Shown here one piece after another: positions 23,558-33,294 of a stretch of 64,000 bases of DNA; the stretch's first letter is position 1; every line of letters begins with the position of its first letter. Position numbers and translations under genes: made by a program. The notes below the pieces were generated by a model. The model did not search any database. It was not told the DNA's origin and was given only the letters and a program-made list of their open reading frames with translations. Where the stretch lies: assembly GCA_965194505.1 (NCBI GenBank), contig OZ239144.1, positions 1,240,001 through 1,304,000 of the forward strand, in the 5' to 3' direction. The stretch is from Hahnella aquatica (GTDB taxonomy: Bacteria; Pseudomonadota; Gammaproteobacteria; Burkholderiales; Burkholderiaceae_A).

Positions 23558-24334
23558 ATGAGCCTCACGTCCTCACCCGTCGTCCCCGCCAGCCCCTCGA
23601 TTCAAGTGATCGAGCGGCTCAACGCGCTCTTAGACGTCCTGGCACGGCAGTCGGAGCCGGTCTCGCTCAAGGCCCTGTCCCTGGCCACTGGCCTGCATCC
23701 CTCTACGGCCCACCGCATCCTCAACGACCTGGTGATTGTTCGCATGGTCGACCGCACCGAGCCGGGCCATTACCAGTTGGGCATGCGGCTGCTGGAGCTG
23801 GGCAACCTGGTCAAGGCGCGGCTCAATGTGCGAGACGCGGCCGCGGGCCCCATGCGGGAACTGCACAAGCTCACGGGCGAGACCATCAACCTGGCGGTGC
23901 GCCAGGGCGATGAAATTGTGTATGTGGAGCGCGCCGTGAGTGAGCGCTCTGGCATGCAGGTGGTGCGTGCCATTGGCGGGCGAGCGCCACTGCACCTCAC
24001 CTCCACGGGCAAACTCTTTTTGGCCGTGGAAGATGCCCGCTCGGTTCGGTCCTACAGCATGCGCACGGGTCTGGCTGGCCAGACCCGCAACAGCATCACG
24101 GAGGTGCAGCAACTGGAGAAAGAGCTCGACCTCGTGCGATCCAACGGCTTTGCCCGCGACAACGAAGAACTCGAGATGGGTGTGCGCTGCATTGCCGCAG
24201 CCATTCGGGACGATGCGGGCAACCTGGTGGCGGGCCTCTCCATTTCAGCGCCCGCAGACCGGGCCAACGATGGCTGGGTGGACGCCCTGCGGCAAACCGC
24301 CTTGGAGATTTCCAACTCGCTGGGGGGAGCTTAG
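23558..24334 (+). CDS. IclR-family transcriptional regulator
   Basis: This 258-residue protein has an N-terminal winged helix (LNALLDVLARQSEPVSLKAL, then TGLHPSTAHRILNDLVI) and a C-terminal effector domain (REDxL-type segment GETINLAVRQGDEIVYVERA, RAPLHLTSTGKLFLA, GVRCIAAAIRD). It is divergent from lutAB and is the obvious candidate regulator. The inducer is not predictable. Confidence 0.93.
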   Translation: MSLTSSPVVPASPSIQVIERLNALLDVLARQSEPVSLKALSLATGLHPSTAHRILNDLVIVRMVDRTEPGHYQLGMRLLELGNLVKARLNVRDAAAGPMRELHKLTGETINLAVRQGDEIVYVERAVSERSGMQVVRAIGGRAPLHLTSTGKLFLAVEDARSVRSYSMRTGLAGQTRNSITEVQQLEKELDLVRSNGFARDNEELEMGVRCIAAAIRDDAGNLVAGLSISAPADRANDGWVDALRQTALEISNSLGGA

Positions 24335-24346
24335 GCTGCGACGAGC

Positions 24347-25432
24347 TTAGGCTGCGGGTGGCTTGGGGGCGAGCTTGTTGGGCTTTTCAGCCTGCTGGAT
24401 CAGCCAGCGCCGAATCATCTCAGCATCACGCAAGCGGTGCTGCGTACCCGGTGCGTCGAGCATGACCAGAATCACCGGGCGCCGCTCAACCTCCGCCTGC
24501 ATGACCAGGCAGCGGCCTGCTTCCCGAATGAATCCGGTCTTCGAGAGGCCCAGCTCCCAGGCCTCGGTGCGCACCAGTGCATTGGAGTTTCGGAATTGTT
24601 GTGACCGGCTGCCCACCCGCACCATGAGGTTCTGGGCAGTGGAGTACTCGCGAATGAGCGGCACGAGGTAGGCCTCTTCCACAAGCCGGACGAGGTCGCG
24701 CGGGGAGGAGATATTGCCGGCATTCAGGCCCGTGGGTTCCGTGAACTGGGTGGCCGACATGCCCAATTGGCGTGCCTTGATGTTCATGGCCACCACGAAG
24801 GCATCCATTCCCCCGGGGTAGGCGCGGCCCAGGGCATGGGCGGCGCGGTTCTCGGAGGACATGAGTGCCAGGTGCATGAGCTCACCTCGGGTGAGCTGGG
24901 TGCCCACGCGCAGTCGCGAGCCCACACCCTTCTCGAGGTCTGCATCTTCCTGGGTGATGCGAAGCATCTCAGACATGGGCAGGTCGGCCTCGGCCACGAC
25001 CAGCGCCGTCATGAGCTTCGTGATGGAGGCAATCGGCAGGACCGAGTCGGGGTTCTTCTCAAAGAGAATCTCGCCAGAGATCTGATCCACCACCAGCACT
25101 GAACTGGACTTCAGGCTCGCCTCGGTCATGGCCGACTGCAGACCAAGCTTGCTGCCGGCAGACATGCGGTCGTTGGGATTGCGGGGCGTTCGGGCGACCT
25201 TCTTGGTTTGTTGCGACTTCTTTTTGACCTGCTGGGTTTTCTTTTGCTGCGCCTTGGTCTGTTGGGGCTTGCTGGCAGGCTTTGCCTGCTTGGGCGCCTG
25301 CGCCTGCTTCGCGGGTTGCTTGGGGGCCGCGGACGAGGTGCTCGCCTGGGCCGCCACGGGCACCACGGGGGCCACGAGGCCAAGGCTCATCGCCCCGACG
25401 CAGACGCCTCGCAACACTCGCCGAACACCCAT
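24347..25432 (-). CDS. pbpG: D-alanyl-D-alanine endopeptidase (PBP7-like)
   Basis: This periplasmic peptidoglycan hydrolase belongs to the S11 family. It has a signal peptide (VLRGVCVGAMSLGLVAP), then an unusually long Lys/Gln/Pro/Ala-rich linker (residues ~30-90), then the catalytic domain with SxxK in ASITKLMTALVV, SxN in MSSENRAAHALG and KTG in LSKTGFIREAG. ATG 25432 (MGVRRVL) is taken as start because it opens the signal peptide. The linker probably spans or contacts peptidoglycan. Confidence 0.92.
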   Translation of the reverse strand: MGVRRVLRGVCVGAMSLGLVAPVVPVAAQASTSSAAPKQPAKQAQAPKQAKPASKPQQTKAQQKKTQQVKKKSQQTKKVARTPRNPNDRMSAGSKLGLQSAMTEASLKSSSVLVVDQISGEILFEKNPDSVLPIASITKLMTALVVAEADLPMSEMLRITQEDADLEKGVGSRLRVGTQLTRGELMHLALMSSENRAAHALGRAYPGGMDAFVVAMNIKARQLGMSATQFTEPTGLNAGNISSPRDLVRLVEEAYLVPLIREYSTAQNLMVRVGSRSQQFRNSNALVRTEAWELGLSKTGFIREAGRCLVMQAEVERRPVILVMLDAPGTQHRLRDAEMIRRWLIQQAEKPNKLAPKPPAA

Positions 25433-25485
25433 GGAACTCTTCAGATCAAACAAATCCAGTCCTTTGTTAGGAGCAAGTCGTCGCC

Positions 25486-25513
25486 ATCCTACCAGCGAAA
25501 CTCGGAAATGCAA
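25486..25513 (-). promoter_or_regulatory. Putative pbpG promoter
   Basis: TTGCAT (25513-25508) and TAGGAT (25491-25486) are 16 bases apart on the minus strand, about 55 bases before the pbpG ATG. The rest of the 318-base gap 25433-25750 has no gene. It holds an AT-rich part (25515-25580) and a GC-rich part with a short hairpin around 25614-25625 of unknown meaning. Confidence 0.35.
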
Positions 25514-25750
25514 CAAAAAGTTCAATTATTTCTGTTGCTTACAGCCCACTTTGAATAAAAAATTCCAAATCGAGCCCTATCGCATTCAGATCTGAGGGAG
25601 CCCGATATTACCCCCAAAGGGGAGGCATCATTCATGCCGCCGGAAATCAGACAGGGGTGGCCGCAGCGCGTGAGGCGGCCAGCGGCAGCGGTGCGGAGCC
25701 TGCTGTAGACAGACTGCGAGAGGTGGTGCCCGGCGGGGATCGAGGGGGCT

Positions 25751-26569
25751 CTAACGCGTGGCGACGCGCTCGTCGCCGAGTTCACCGCCCAGTTGCAGCA
25801 CACCCTCCCGCAGCCGCGCATAGGCTGCATCGAAGCGGGCTGTTGCATCGGGAAGCGAGGCTGCAACCGATGGCTGCTTGAGCCCAAGCTCCAAGTGGCG
25901 CCGGGCATTGGGGTCGGTGGGCGACGGCGCCGATGGCAGGCTGTAGACCCGCAGCTCGGGATAGTCGGCCGTGAGCTCCTCGAGCAACTGCGTCACAGCC
26001 GCCTCGTAGAGCTTGTAGACCACCATGGAGCGGTCCACCTCGGCCGCCTCCCCAAAGGACTCCGCATAGAAGGTGTCGAGCACCCACTCCATCATGGGCC
26101 AGGCCATCACGGGAAAGCCCGGCAGAAAGTAGTGACGGTCGATCGCAAAGCCCGGAATCTTGTTGTAGGGGTTGGGCACGATCTGCGCACCCACCGGGAA
26201 CTCGCCCATGCGCAGCCGCTCGGGCGTGAGGGGCTGATTGGCCTCGGCGGTGCGCTGGGCAATGAGGTCTGCGGCCTCTGGGTGCAGGGCGAGCTCACGG
26301 CCCAGGGCCTCGGCCGCGGCCTGCCGGGTGTGGTCATCGGGCGTGGCCCCAATGCCGCCAAAGCTAAAAACCAGGTCTTGCGTGGCAAAGCTTTGCCGCA
26401 GCATGTTCGTGCAGCGCGCGCGGTCATCGCCCAGGTAGACCACCCAGGAGAGCGACAGGCCCCTGGCACCCAAAATTTCCTTGGCCTTCTGGAAATGGCG
26501 GTCCTCTCGTTTGCCCGAGAGAATCTCATCGCCGTTGATGTAGAGGCCAATGGTCAGTGGTGGTCGCAT
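25751..26569 (-). CDS. CinA N-terminal domain-like (molybdopterin-binding fold) protein
   Basis: This 272-residue protein starts with TIGLYINGDEILSGKREDRHF and has FSFGGIGATPDDHTRQAAAEALG, the MoaB/CinA-N fold signature; it lacks the CinA C-terminal deamidase. Such stand-alone proteins are usually annotated competence/damage-inducible protein A-like and may act on nucleotides; the reaction is unknown. ATG 26569 begins the homology. It follows hrpA by 26 bases. Confidence 0.85.
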   Translation of the reverse strand: MRPPLTIGLYINGDEILSGKREDRHFQKAKEILGARGLSLSWVVYLGDDRARCTNMLRQSFATQDLVFSFGGIGATPDDHTRQAAAEALGRELALHPEAADLIAQRTAEANQPLTPERLRMGEFPVGAQIVPNPYNKIPGFAIDRHYFLPGFPVMAWPMMEWVLDTFYAESFGEAAEVDRSMVVYKLYEAAVTQLLEELTADYPELRVYSLPSAPSPTDPNARRHLELGLKQPSVAASLPDATARFDAAYARLREGVLQLGGELGDERVATR

Positions 26570-26595
26570 GGTGTTCGTGTGGTGGTCGTGTGGGC

Positions 26596-29500
26596 TTAGG
26601 CGTGAAGGTGTGGCGCGAGCGTACCCCAGGTTTTCTGCAGCCGTTTTACAGACACCGGCATGGGCGTCTTGAGGCCCTCGGCAAAGAGCGAGACCCGCAG
26701 TTCCTCCAGGCTCCAGCGAAAGGCCTCGATGGGCTCCGACCACTCGCCGCGGTGTGAGGCCGCCCAACGCCAGAACGGCCGAGCCACCTGATCGAACTCG
26801 GACAGGCGCTGGGCGTCTCGGGCAGGGTCGGCCCGGTGCTTGTCCAGCCGCAGGGCCACGGCCTGCAAATAGCGCGGCAGGTGGCGGGCACGGTCATCCG
26901 GCAGCGTAGAGACAAAGCTCGGGCCCAGCAGGCCCGAGAGCTGCTGCTGCAGGTCTTGCACCAGTGGCTGCGGGAACTTGGCGCCGCCCAGCCGGCGTTG
27001 AATCTGCTGATGGGCCTCGAGCACGGCCAGCAACCAGCGCTGCGCCTCTTGGGCCAGCAGCAAGAAACGGGGGCGGCCCGCCTGCAGGCAGGCCTCAAAG
27101 CCGGCGGCATCCACGGGCCAGTCGCCCGCAAGGAATGCACGGCGCAGGCTCAGCCGCAGCAGCTCGGTCTGCAGGTCTTCCGATCGGGCCGCCGCCGTCC
27201 AGGCCAAGAGAAGCGCGCGGTTGCGGTCGAGCTCCTTCTGAAAGGCGCGCACCTGGTCCTTGAGGGCCAGGGCCAGAAGCCGCATGAGGCCGAGCTGATG
27301 CCGCTGCTTGGCCTTGCCGGGGTCGTCGAGCACGCAGAGCTTTACGTGGTCGCCGCAGTCTTCCAGGGCGGGATAGCCCAGCAGCGACTGGCCCGCCACC
27401 TCGATGGTCATGGGCCACTCGAGCGCACCGAAGGACCAGTCGCGGTGGGTTGTGTCATCCCGCGTGGGCGCAAAGGCCGCCTGGGCCTGGCCGCCGAGTT
27501 GCTCGCGCAACACCATGAGGTCTCGGCCCTGGCCAAGCCGACGGCCATGGGCATCGACCACCACATAGAGCGGCTGCAAGTGCAGTGGCACCGACTCGAG
27601 CTTGAAGTCTTCCAAGGCCACCGTGAGGCCCTTGTCTTCGCGCAGGTCTTGCACCAAGGCCTTGCGCAAGGGCATGCTGCCTGCGCGGTCTTGCCAACGG
27701 GCACAGAAGTCGTCCACCTGCTGGGGCAGCGGGATGCAATGCCGGCGAATCCGTTGGGGCAGGCTCTTGAGCAAGGCCAGCACCTTCTCCTTGCGCATGC
27801 CGGGCACGAGCCAATCGATCTGCACCGCATCGACCTGATTCAGGCTGGCCAGCGGAATGGTGATGGCCATGCCATCGTCTGCAGCGCCTGGCTCGAAGCG
27901 GTAATCGAGTGCGAGCCGCAGGCCACCCTGCTCGAGCACGGTGGGAAAGGCCTCGGAGGTCACACCGTCGGCCTGGTGGCGCATGAGGTCTTCTCGCCGA
28001 AGGAAGAGCAGCTTGGGCTGCTCACGCGAGGCCTGACGCCACCACTGCCGCAGGCCATCGAAGTCGTTCACCGAGGCCGGAATCCAACGGTCGTAGAAGG
28101 CCTCGATCAAGGCATCGTCGACCAGCAGGTCTTGCCGACGGGCCCGCTGCTCCAACCGCTCCACCTCGTGGATGAGCCGACGGTTGTGCTCGAAAAAGGG
28201 CAGCTCGAGCGTGGCATCGCCCTGCACCAGGCCCTCACGAATCATGATGAGCCGGGCCTCGCGTGCCTGCTCCTCGCCCAACTGGGCCCAGGCCAGGCGT
28301 CGGCGCACAAAGATGGGCAGGCCATAGAGCACGCCCCGCGCGTAGCCCACCACCCGGCCGGCCTTCTTCTCCCAGTGCGGCTCGGAGTACGACACCCGAA
28401 TGAGCGGGCCTGCGGCGGCCTCCACCCACTCGGGTTCAATGGCCGCAATGGTGCGGGCAAAGAGGCGACTGGTCTCGACCTGCTCGGCCGCCATGAGCCA
28501 CTTGGGTGGCTTCTTGGAGAGATGCGAGCCCGGCCAGACAGCGAACTTCACATCGTGTGCGCCTTGCCAGAGCGGTGGCTGGGCAGTCTCGATGCGCATG
28601 CCAATGTTCGAGAGCAGCCCCGTGAGAATGGCCTGGTGAAGGCTGTTGTAATCGGCCGCCACCGTGTTGATTCGCCAGCCCTGCGACAAGACCCAGTCGG
28701 TGATCTGCCGATGCAGGTCGCGCCACTCGCGCACTCGGATGGGCGACAAGAAGGCCGACCGAAGCCGCGCCTCCTTCTGCCGATTGGAATGGTCGTGTGA
28801 GAGGGCCTCATCGCAGAAGGCCCAGAGCTTGAGCCAGGAGATGAACTCGCTGCGCGGGTCGGCAAACTGCTTGTGGGCGGTGTCGGCTGCGGCCTGCTGA
28901 TCGAGCGGCCGATCCCGCGGGTCTTGAATGGACAAGGCCGTGACCAGCACCAGCATCTCCTGCAGGCACTGCCGCTCGCGGCCGGCCACGAGCATGCGGC
29001 CCAGGCGAGGGTCCAGGGGCAGGCCTGCAAGCTGTCGGCCCACCTCGGTGAGCTGGCCCTCGCGGTCCAGGCCGCCGAGCTCCTTGAGCAGCATGAGGCC
29101 ATCGGCCACCGCCTTCTTGGAGGGCGGGTCGACAAAGGGAAAGGCCTCGATGGCATCCAGGCCCAAGGCCTTCATGCGCAGAATCACCGAGGCGAGCGAT
29201 GAGCGATGGATCTCGGGCTCGGGGTGGGCTGCGCGCTGCTTGAATTCATCCTCGGCATAGAGCCGGATGCAGACCCCCGGCGTGAGACGGCCCGCACGAC
29301 CCGCCCGCTGCAGGGCCTGGGCCTGGCTGATGGGCTCGATGAGCAGCTGCTCCACCTTGCCCCGATACCGATACCGCTTCACACGGGCCAGGCCGGTGTC
29401 GACCACATAGCCAATGCCCGGCACCGTGAGCGAGGTCTCGGCCAGGTTGGTGGCCAGCACCACGCGGCGGCGCCCCCCAGGCCGAAAGACGCGGTCTTGA

Positions 29501-30369
29501 TCGGCCTGGGCCAGTCGGCCAAAGAGGGGCAAGAGCTCCACCTGCGGGTCGAGCCGGCGATCGCGCCAGGCATCGACCACGGCCCGAATCTCTCGCTCTC
29601 CGGGCAGAAAGACGAGCACGTCTTGGGCAGCCAGCCGCGCATGGTCGGTCAGGGCCTCCTCGACGCCCGAGAGCACGCGGTCGATGAGGTCGGTGCGCTC
29701 ATCCTGCGCAGGCCGCCAGCGGGTCTCCACCGGATGCAGACGGCCCGACACCTCGATGATGGGGGCGGGCTGGCCCGCCTGGCCAAAGTGCTTGGCGAAC
29801 TTCTCGGCCTCCAGGCTCGCAGAGGTGATGACCAGTCGCAACTGGGGGCGGCGCGCGAGCAGGCCGTGCAGGTGGCCCAATAAAAAATCGATGTTGAGGC
29901 TGCGCTCGTGGGCCTCGTCGAGGATGATCGTGTCGTAGGCCTCGAGGCCCGGGTCGGACTGAATTTCGGCCAGCAGCATGCCGTCGGTCATGAGCTTGAT
30001 GGGAATGCCCGGCCGCGATCGATCGGCAAACCGGATCTTGTAGCCCACCTTGGCATTGGGCTCGCCAAGCACGGAGCCGAGTTCCTGCGCCACCCGGCGG
30101 GCCACCGAGGTGGCCGCCAGGCGCCGCGGCTGGGTATGGGCAATCGAGCGGCCCTTGGCCGCGCGGCCAGCCGCCAGCGCAATCTTCGGCAGCTGGGTGG
30201 TCTTGCCCGAACCGGTCTCGCCGCAGACGATGATCACCGGGTGCTGCACCATGGCATGGGCGATCTCGGTCCAGACCTTCGAGACCGGAAGGCTCTCATC
30301 AAAGGTGATGCCGAGGTGTTGGGCCCGATCGCGAAACCGCTTTTCGTCTGGGCCTGAGCAGGAAGTCAC
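26596..30369 (-). CDS. hrpA: ATP-dependent RNA helicase HrpA
   Basis: This is a 1257-residue DEAH helicase. Walker A is VCGETGSGKTTQLPK, motif II IILDEAHERSLNIDFLLGHL, motif VI QRAGRAGRLTPG, followed by the HA2, OB and long C-terminal DUF3418 regions. Motif III reads ITSASLEAEKF, SAS rather than the usual SAT. HrpA resolves stalled ribosomes on mRNA. It diverges from argA with only 20 bases between the start codons. Confidence 0.96.
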   Translation of the reverse strand: MTSCSGPDEKRFRDRAQHLGITFDESLPVSKVWTEIAHAMVQHPVIIVCGETGSGKTTQLPKIALAAGRAAKGRSIAHTQPRRLAATSVARRVAQELGSVLGEPNAKVGYKIRFADRSRPGIPIKLMTDGMLLAEIQSDPGLEAYDTIILDEAHERSLNIDFLLGHLHGLLARRPQLRLVITSASLEAEKFAKHFGQAGQPAPIIEVSGRLHPVETRWRPAQDERTDLIDRVLSGVEEALTDHARLAAQDVLVFLPGEREIRAVVDAWRDRRLDPQVELLPLFGRLAQADQDRVFRPGGRRRVVLATNLAETSLTVPGIGYVVDTGLARVKRYRYRGKVEQLLIEPISQAQALQRAGRAGRLTPGVCIRLYAEDEFKQRAAHPEPEIHRSSLASVILRMKALGLDAIEAFPFVDPPSKKAVADGLMLLKELGGLDREGQLTEVGRQLAGLPLDPRLGRMLVAGRERQCLQEMLVLVTALSIQDPRDRPLDQQAAADTAHKQFADPRSEFISWLKLWAFCDEALSHDHSNRQKEARLRSAFLSPIRVREWRDLHRQITDWVLSQGWRINTVAADYNSLHQAILTGLLSNIGMRIETAQPPLWQGAHDVKFAVWPGSHLSKKPPKWLMAAEQVETSRLFARTIAAIEPEWVEAAAGPLIRVSYSEPHWEKKAGRVVGYARGVLYGLPIFVRRRLAWAQLGEEQAREARLIMIREGLVQGDATLELPFFEHNRRLIHEVERLEQRARRQDLLVDDALIEAFYDRWIPASVNDFDGLRQWWRQASREQPKLLFLRREDLMRHQADGVTSEAFPTVLEQGGLRLALDYRFEPGAADDGMAITIPLASLNQVDAVQIDWLVPGMRKEKVLALLKSLPQRIRRHCIPLPQQVDDFCARWQDRAGSMPLRKALVQDLREDKGLTVALEDFKLESVPLHLQPLYVVVDAHGRRLGQGRDLMVLREQLGGQAQAAFAPTRDDTTHRDWSFGALEWPMTIEVAGQSLLGYPALEDCGDHVKLCVLDDPGKAKQRHQLGLMRLLALALKDQVRAFQKELDRNRALLLAWTAAARSEDLQTELLRLSLRRAFLAGDWPVDAAGFEACLQAGRPRFLLLAQEAQRWLLAVLEAHQQIQRRLGGAKFPQPLVQDLQQQLSGLLGPSFVSTLPDDRARHLPRYLQAVALRLDKHRADPARDAQRLSEFDQVARPFWRWAASHRGEWSEPIEAFRWSLEELRVSLFAEGLKTPMPVSVKRLQKTWGTLAPHLHA

Positions 30370-30377
30370 CGAAAAAT

Positions 30378-30383
30378 TATAAT
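30378..30383 (+). promoter_or_regulatory. -10 box TATAAT just before argA
   Basis: A perfect TATAAT ends six bases before the argA ATG at 30390, so a transcript from it would begin at or next to the start codon. No convincing -35 is seen 16-18 bases upstream, in the hrpA start region. Confidence 0.45.
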
Positions 30384-30389
30384 CGCGCG

Positions 30390-31724
30390 ATGCAGACCGA
30401 ACCGATCACACAGCCCGACATCGGGCCCGACTTCGTGGGCTGGCTTCGGTCGGTCGCGCCCTACATCCACGCCTTTCGCAACAAGACCTTCGTGGTGGCC
30501 TTCCCCGGCGAGCTGGTGATCGACAACCAGCTCGAGACACTCGTCCACGATCTCTCCTTGCTGCAGGCCATGGGCATGCGCATTGTGCTGGCCTACGGCT
30601 CGCGGCCGCAGGTGCAGGAACAGCTGCGGCTGCGCCAGATTGAAGACCGCTACAGCCATGGCATGCGGATCACCGACCGCGCGGCCCTGGAGTGCGCCAA
30701 GGAGGCCGCCGGCGAGCTGCGACTCGACATCGAGGCCGCCTTCTCAGCCGGCCTGCCCAACACGCCCATGGGCAACTCACGCATCCGGATCATCAGTGGC
30801 AACTTCGTCACGGCCCGGCCCGTGGGCATTGTCGATGGCGTGGACTTCGAGCACACCGGCCTGGTGCGCAAGGTGGAGACCGACTCCATTCGGCAGGCCC
30901 TGCTCGGCGGCTCGATCGTGCTCGTGCCCCCACTGGGCTTCTCGCCCACCGGCGAGGCCTTCAACCTCAGCCTGGAAGACGTGGCCACCAGCCTGGCCAT
31001 AGCCCTGGATGCCGACAAGCTCATCTTCCTGTGCTCCGAGGATGGCCTGCCCAAGCTGGAGAACCGGGCCTTGGCCGAAGTCTCTGAGGACGAGGCCGAG
31101 CGTCTGCTCGCCCAGGGCTCGCTCTCGGAGGAGGCGGGCTTCACGCTGGGCCATGCCCTTCGTGCCTGCCGCGGTGGTGTGGCCCGAGCCCACCTCGTGC
31201 CCTACGCCATGGACGGCGCCCTGCTGCTCGAGCTCTTCACCCACGATGGGGTGGGCATGATGCTCGTGGAAGAAACCCTGGAGGCCCTTCGGCCTGCATC
31301 GGTCGACGATGTGGCGGCCATTGTCTCGCTGCTCGAGCCCTTGGAGGCCGATGGCACCCTGGTGCCCCGGGGCCGGGCCACCATTGAACGCGACATCGAC
31401 AAGTTCACGGTCATCGAACACGACGGCGTGATCTTCGGCTGCGCCGCGCTCTATGTCTTTGAGGACACCCCACTGGGTGAGCTGGCCTGCCTGATGGTGC
31501 GCTCGGAGACCCGGGAGCAGGGCGACGGCGAGCGGCTCTTAAAGAGCGTTGAGTCCCAGGCGCGGGCGGCTGGCCTCTCGGGCATCTTTGTGCTCACCAC
31601 ACGCACCACCCACTGGTTCATGAAGCGTGGCTTCAAGGTGGCCTCGGTCGATGCCCTGCCCACTTCACGGCAGGCGCACTACAACTGGGATCGGAAATCC
31701 CAGATTCTCATCAAGACGCTTTAA
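30390..31724 (+). CDS. argA: Amino-acid N-acetyltransferase (N-acetylglutamate synthase)
   Basis: ArgA catalyses the first step of arginine synthesis, acetyl-CoA plus glutamate to N-acetylglutamate. The 444-residue protein has an N-terminal amino-acid-kinase-like regulatory domain (FVVAFPGELVIDN, MRIVLAYGSRPQV) and a C-terminal GNAT domain (CLMVRSETREQGDGERLLKS, GIFVLTTRTTHWFMKRGF). The kinase-like domain usually mediates arginine feedback. It is convergent with the 31767 gene. Confidence 0.96.
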   Translation: MQTEPITQPDIGPDFVGWLRSVAPYIHAFRNKTFVVAFPGELVIDNQLETLVHDLSLLQAMGMRIVLAYGSRPQVQEQLRLRQIEDRYSHGMRITDRAALECAKEAAGELRLDIEAAFSAGLPNTPMGNSRIRIISGNFVTARPVGIVDGVDFEHTGLVRKVETDSIRQALLGGSIVLVPPLGFSPTGEAFNLSLEDVATSLAIALDADKLIFLCSEDGLPKLENRALAEVSEDEAERLLAQGSLSEEAGFTLGHALRACRGGVARAHLVPYAMDGALLLELFTHDGVGMMLVEETLEALRPASVDDVAAIVSLLEPLEADGTLVPRGRATIERDIDKFTVIEHDGVIFGCAALYVFEDTPLGELACLMVRSETREQGDGERLLKSVESQARAAGLSGIFVLTTRTTHWFMKRGFKVASVDALPTSRQAHYNWDRKSQILIKTL

Positions 31725-31766
31725 GGCTGAGAGGCCCCGAGAAGGGCAAGCCGCCCGACGCGAGGT

Positions 31767-32513
31767 CTAGTCGGCCCGCCTGGCCAGCAGCGGCAGGCAG
31801 CGGCCATCTTGAAGCCAGGCCATGCCCAGAAGGCTTGTGTGCCCCGGAACACGCTGATCCAGCCAGGCCACGGCGGCCTGTGCATGGTCAGGGGCTGGAG
31901 GAGCCAGGCTGCAGGCCTCACCCTGAACAACCACCATGGCCCACTCGGGCAGTCGCGGCAGGCTCACACTCACCATCTCGGAGGTGGATGGACCCACCAG
32001 GCCCGTCTCGCCCACCGGCGCGGCCGCACGCACCAAAGCCAACAGGTCTTCGCTCGAATCGACGGGCTCCTGGCCGCGCGGGGTGAGGTAGAGAAAGCGC
32101 TGCGGATCGGACTCCACCGCACAGACATGGCCAGCCGGCAGCCGCGTGAGCAGCACACCCATGCGTGGGGAGACCCGAATGCCTGGGGCTGCATCGTGCA
32201 GCTTGGGCACCAAGACCGACCGCTGTCGCAAGAGACGGCGCAGCAGCACGGACGCGCTCTCGGCGAGGTCCGGGGAGGCCGCAGACCCCATGTTGGAGGC
32301 CATGAGGGCCAAGAGCCGGGCCGCATCGAGGGCCTCGGTGGGCCTGCGAACGGGCCGCACCAACGGGGCTGCAGGCGCTGCGGGTGGATCGATGGGGGCC
32401 AAGGCACGGCCTGAGAGCTGGGCCGCCGTGAGGTCGTCTCGCTCGGCCCGCAGGCTGTCGAGGCCCGCAAGCAGGCTGTCGAGTGCCTCCGTGACCGACG
32501 GGTTAATGGACAT
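31767..32513 (-). CDS. Hypothetical protein (248 aa)
   Basis: This protein is not recognised. It has an Ala/Pro-rich N-terminus (APIDPPAAPAAPLVRPVRRP) and a Leu-rich predicted helical core (LDAARLLALMASNMG, ASVLLRRLLRQRSVLVP). The beta-like C-terminal half contains YLTPRGQEPVDSSEDLLAL. There is no signal peptide or transmembrane segment. It is the last gene of the dnaQ operon and overlaps the preceding membrane-protein gene by 11 bases, so the two products are probably made together. Confidence 0.75.
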   Translation of the reverse strand: MSINPSVTEALDSLLAGLDSLRAERDDLTAAQLSGRALAPIDPPAAPAAPLVRPVRRPTEALDAARLLALMASNMGSAASPDLAESASVLLRRLLRQRSVLVPKLHDAAPGIRVSPRMGVLLTRLPAGHVCAVESDPQRFLYLTPRGQEPVDSSEDLLALVRAAAPVGETGLVGPSTSEMVSVSLPRLPEWAMVVVQGEACSLAPPAPDHAQAAVAWLDQRVPGHTSLLGMAWLQDGRCLPLLARRAD

Positions 32514-33294
32514 GGCGGCGCAGGCCCACCAGCCCCGCGATCAGCGCGTGCTGCTGGCCTCGAAGCTTGGTGAGCGCCTGCTCCGCCTGGTCGAGCGAGG
32601 CCCGGGCCTTTTGCATGTCATCGTCTCGGTGCGGGCCATCGGGGTCGAGGCTCAAGTTCAGCAGGCCGTGACGGGCCACGGCAAGCGCGGACAAAGCGCC
32701 TTCGAGCTGATGCTCTGCGCTGTAGAGCTGAGATTCCACGGCATCGAGAGAGGGGTTGGACTCGGCGGCGGCCGCTGGGCTGGGTGTGTCTGACGGGGGG
32801 TCGATGAGCACGGGCGCCACCAGGGTGTTGTCGGTGGGAAGGCTCGGCGTCTCGCGCAGGAGGCCTTCAGGCTCCACGAGCATGGCTGCGGAGGCTGCCA
32901 ACTGCCGGCGAATGGACAGGCCAAGCACGGCGAGGTCGATGAGCGCGAGCAGCCACAACAGGAGGCCTGCGGGCACCCAGATCACCCAGCCGGGCAGGCC
33001 GGTGGTCATCCAGTCATTCACGATGCGCATGCCGCGCACCGAGCCCTGGGCATGGCCCTCGAAGAAACCGCCCAGCCAGGCCCAGACCGATGCGTGCAGG
33101 CCGACGGGCGCGCCTTCAGCCGGCACTGCAACCGGTGCCGCCGGCGGCAGCCAGAACCATTGCATGGCATTCATGAGCCAGGCGGACAACAAACAGACCA
33201 ACCCCAAGAACAAGAGCGTGTGCGCACGTCGGGCCCTGCCGCGCAGGGCCTCCACCAGGGTGAGGTCCATCCAAGAATGTCGCATGCTAGTCAT
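32503..33294 (-). CDS. Hypothetical two-TM membrane protein
   Basis: This 263-residue unknown has two predicted transmembrane helices: LLFLGLVCLLSAWLMNAM near residue 35 and GWVIWVPAGLLLWLLALIDL near residue 110. A periplasmic-type loop of about 60 residues lies between them. A cytoplasmic C-terminal half ends in a coiled-coil-like stretch (MQKARASLDQAEQALTKL). It overlaps both neighbours by a few bases. No family was recognised. The neighbours suggest a small complex rather than a link to DnaQ chemistry. Confidence 0.78.
   Translation of the reverse strand: MTSMRHSWMDLTLVEALRGRARRAHTLLFLGLVCLLSAWLMNAMQWFWLPPAAPVAVPAEGAPVGLHASVWAWLGGFFEGHAQGSVRGMRIVNDWMTTGLPGWVIWVPAGLLLWLLALIDLAVLGLSIRRQLAASAAMLVEPEGLLRETPSLPTDNTLVAPVLIDPPSDTPSPAAAAESNPSLDAVESQLYSAEHQLEGALSALAVARHGLLNLSLDPDGPHRDDDMQKARASLDQAEQALTKLRGQQHALIAGLVGLRRHVH

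Noticed and set aside
26836..28800. 654-codon plus-strand frame inside hrpA
   Set aside because: It lies wholly antisense to conserved helicase domains; its His/Gly/Leu-rich composition is that of a codon-bias shadow.
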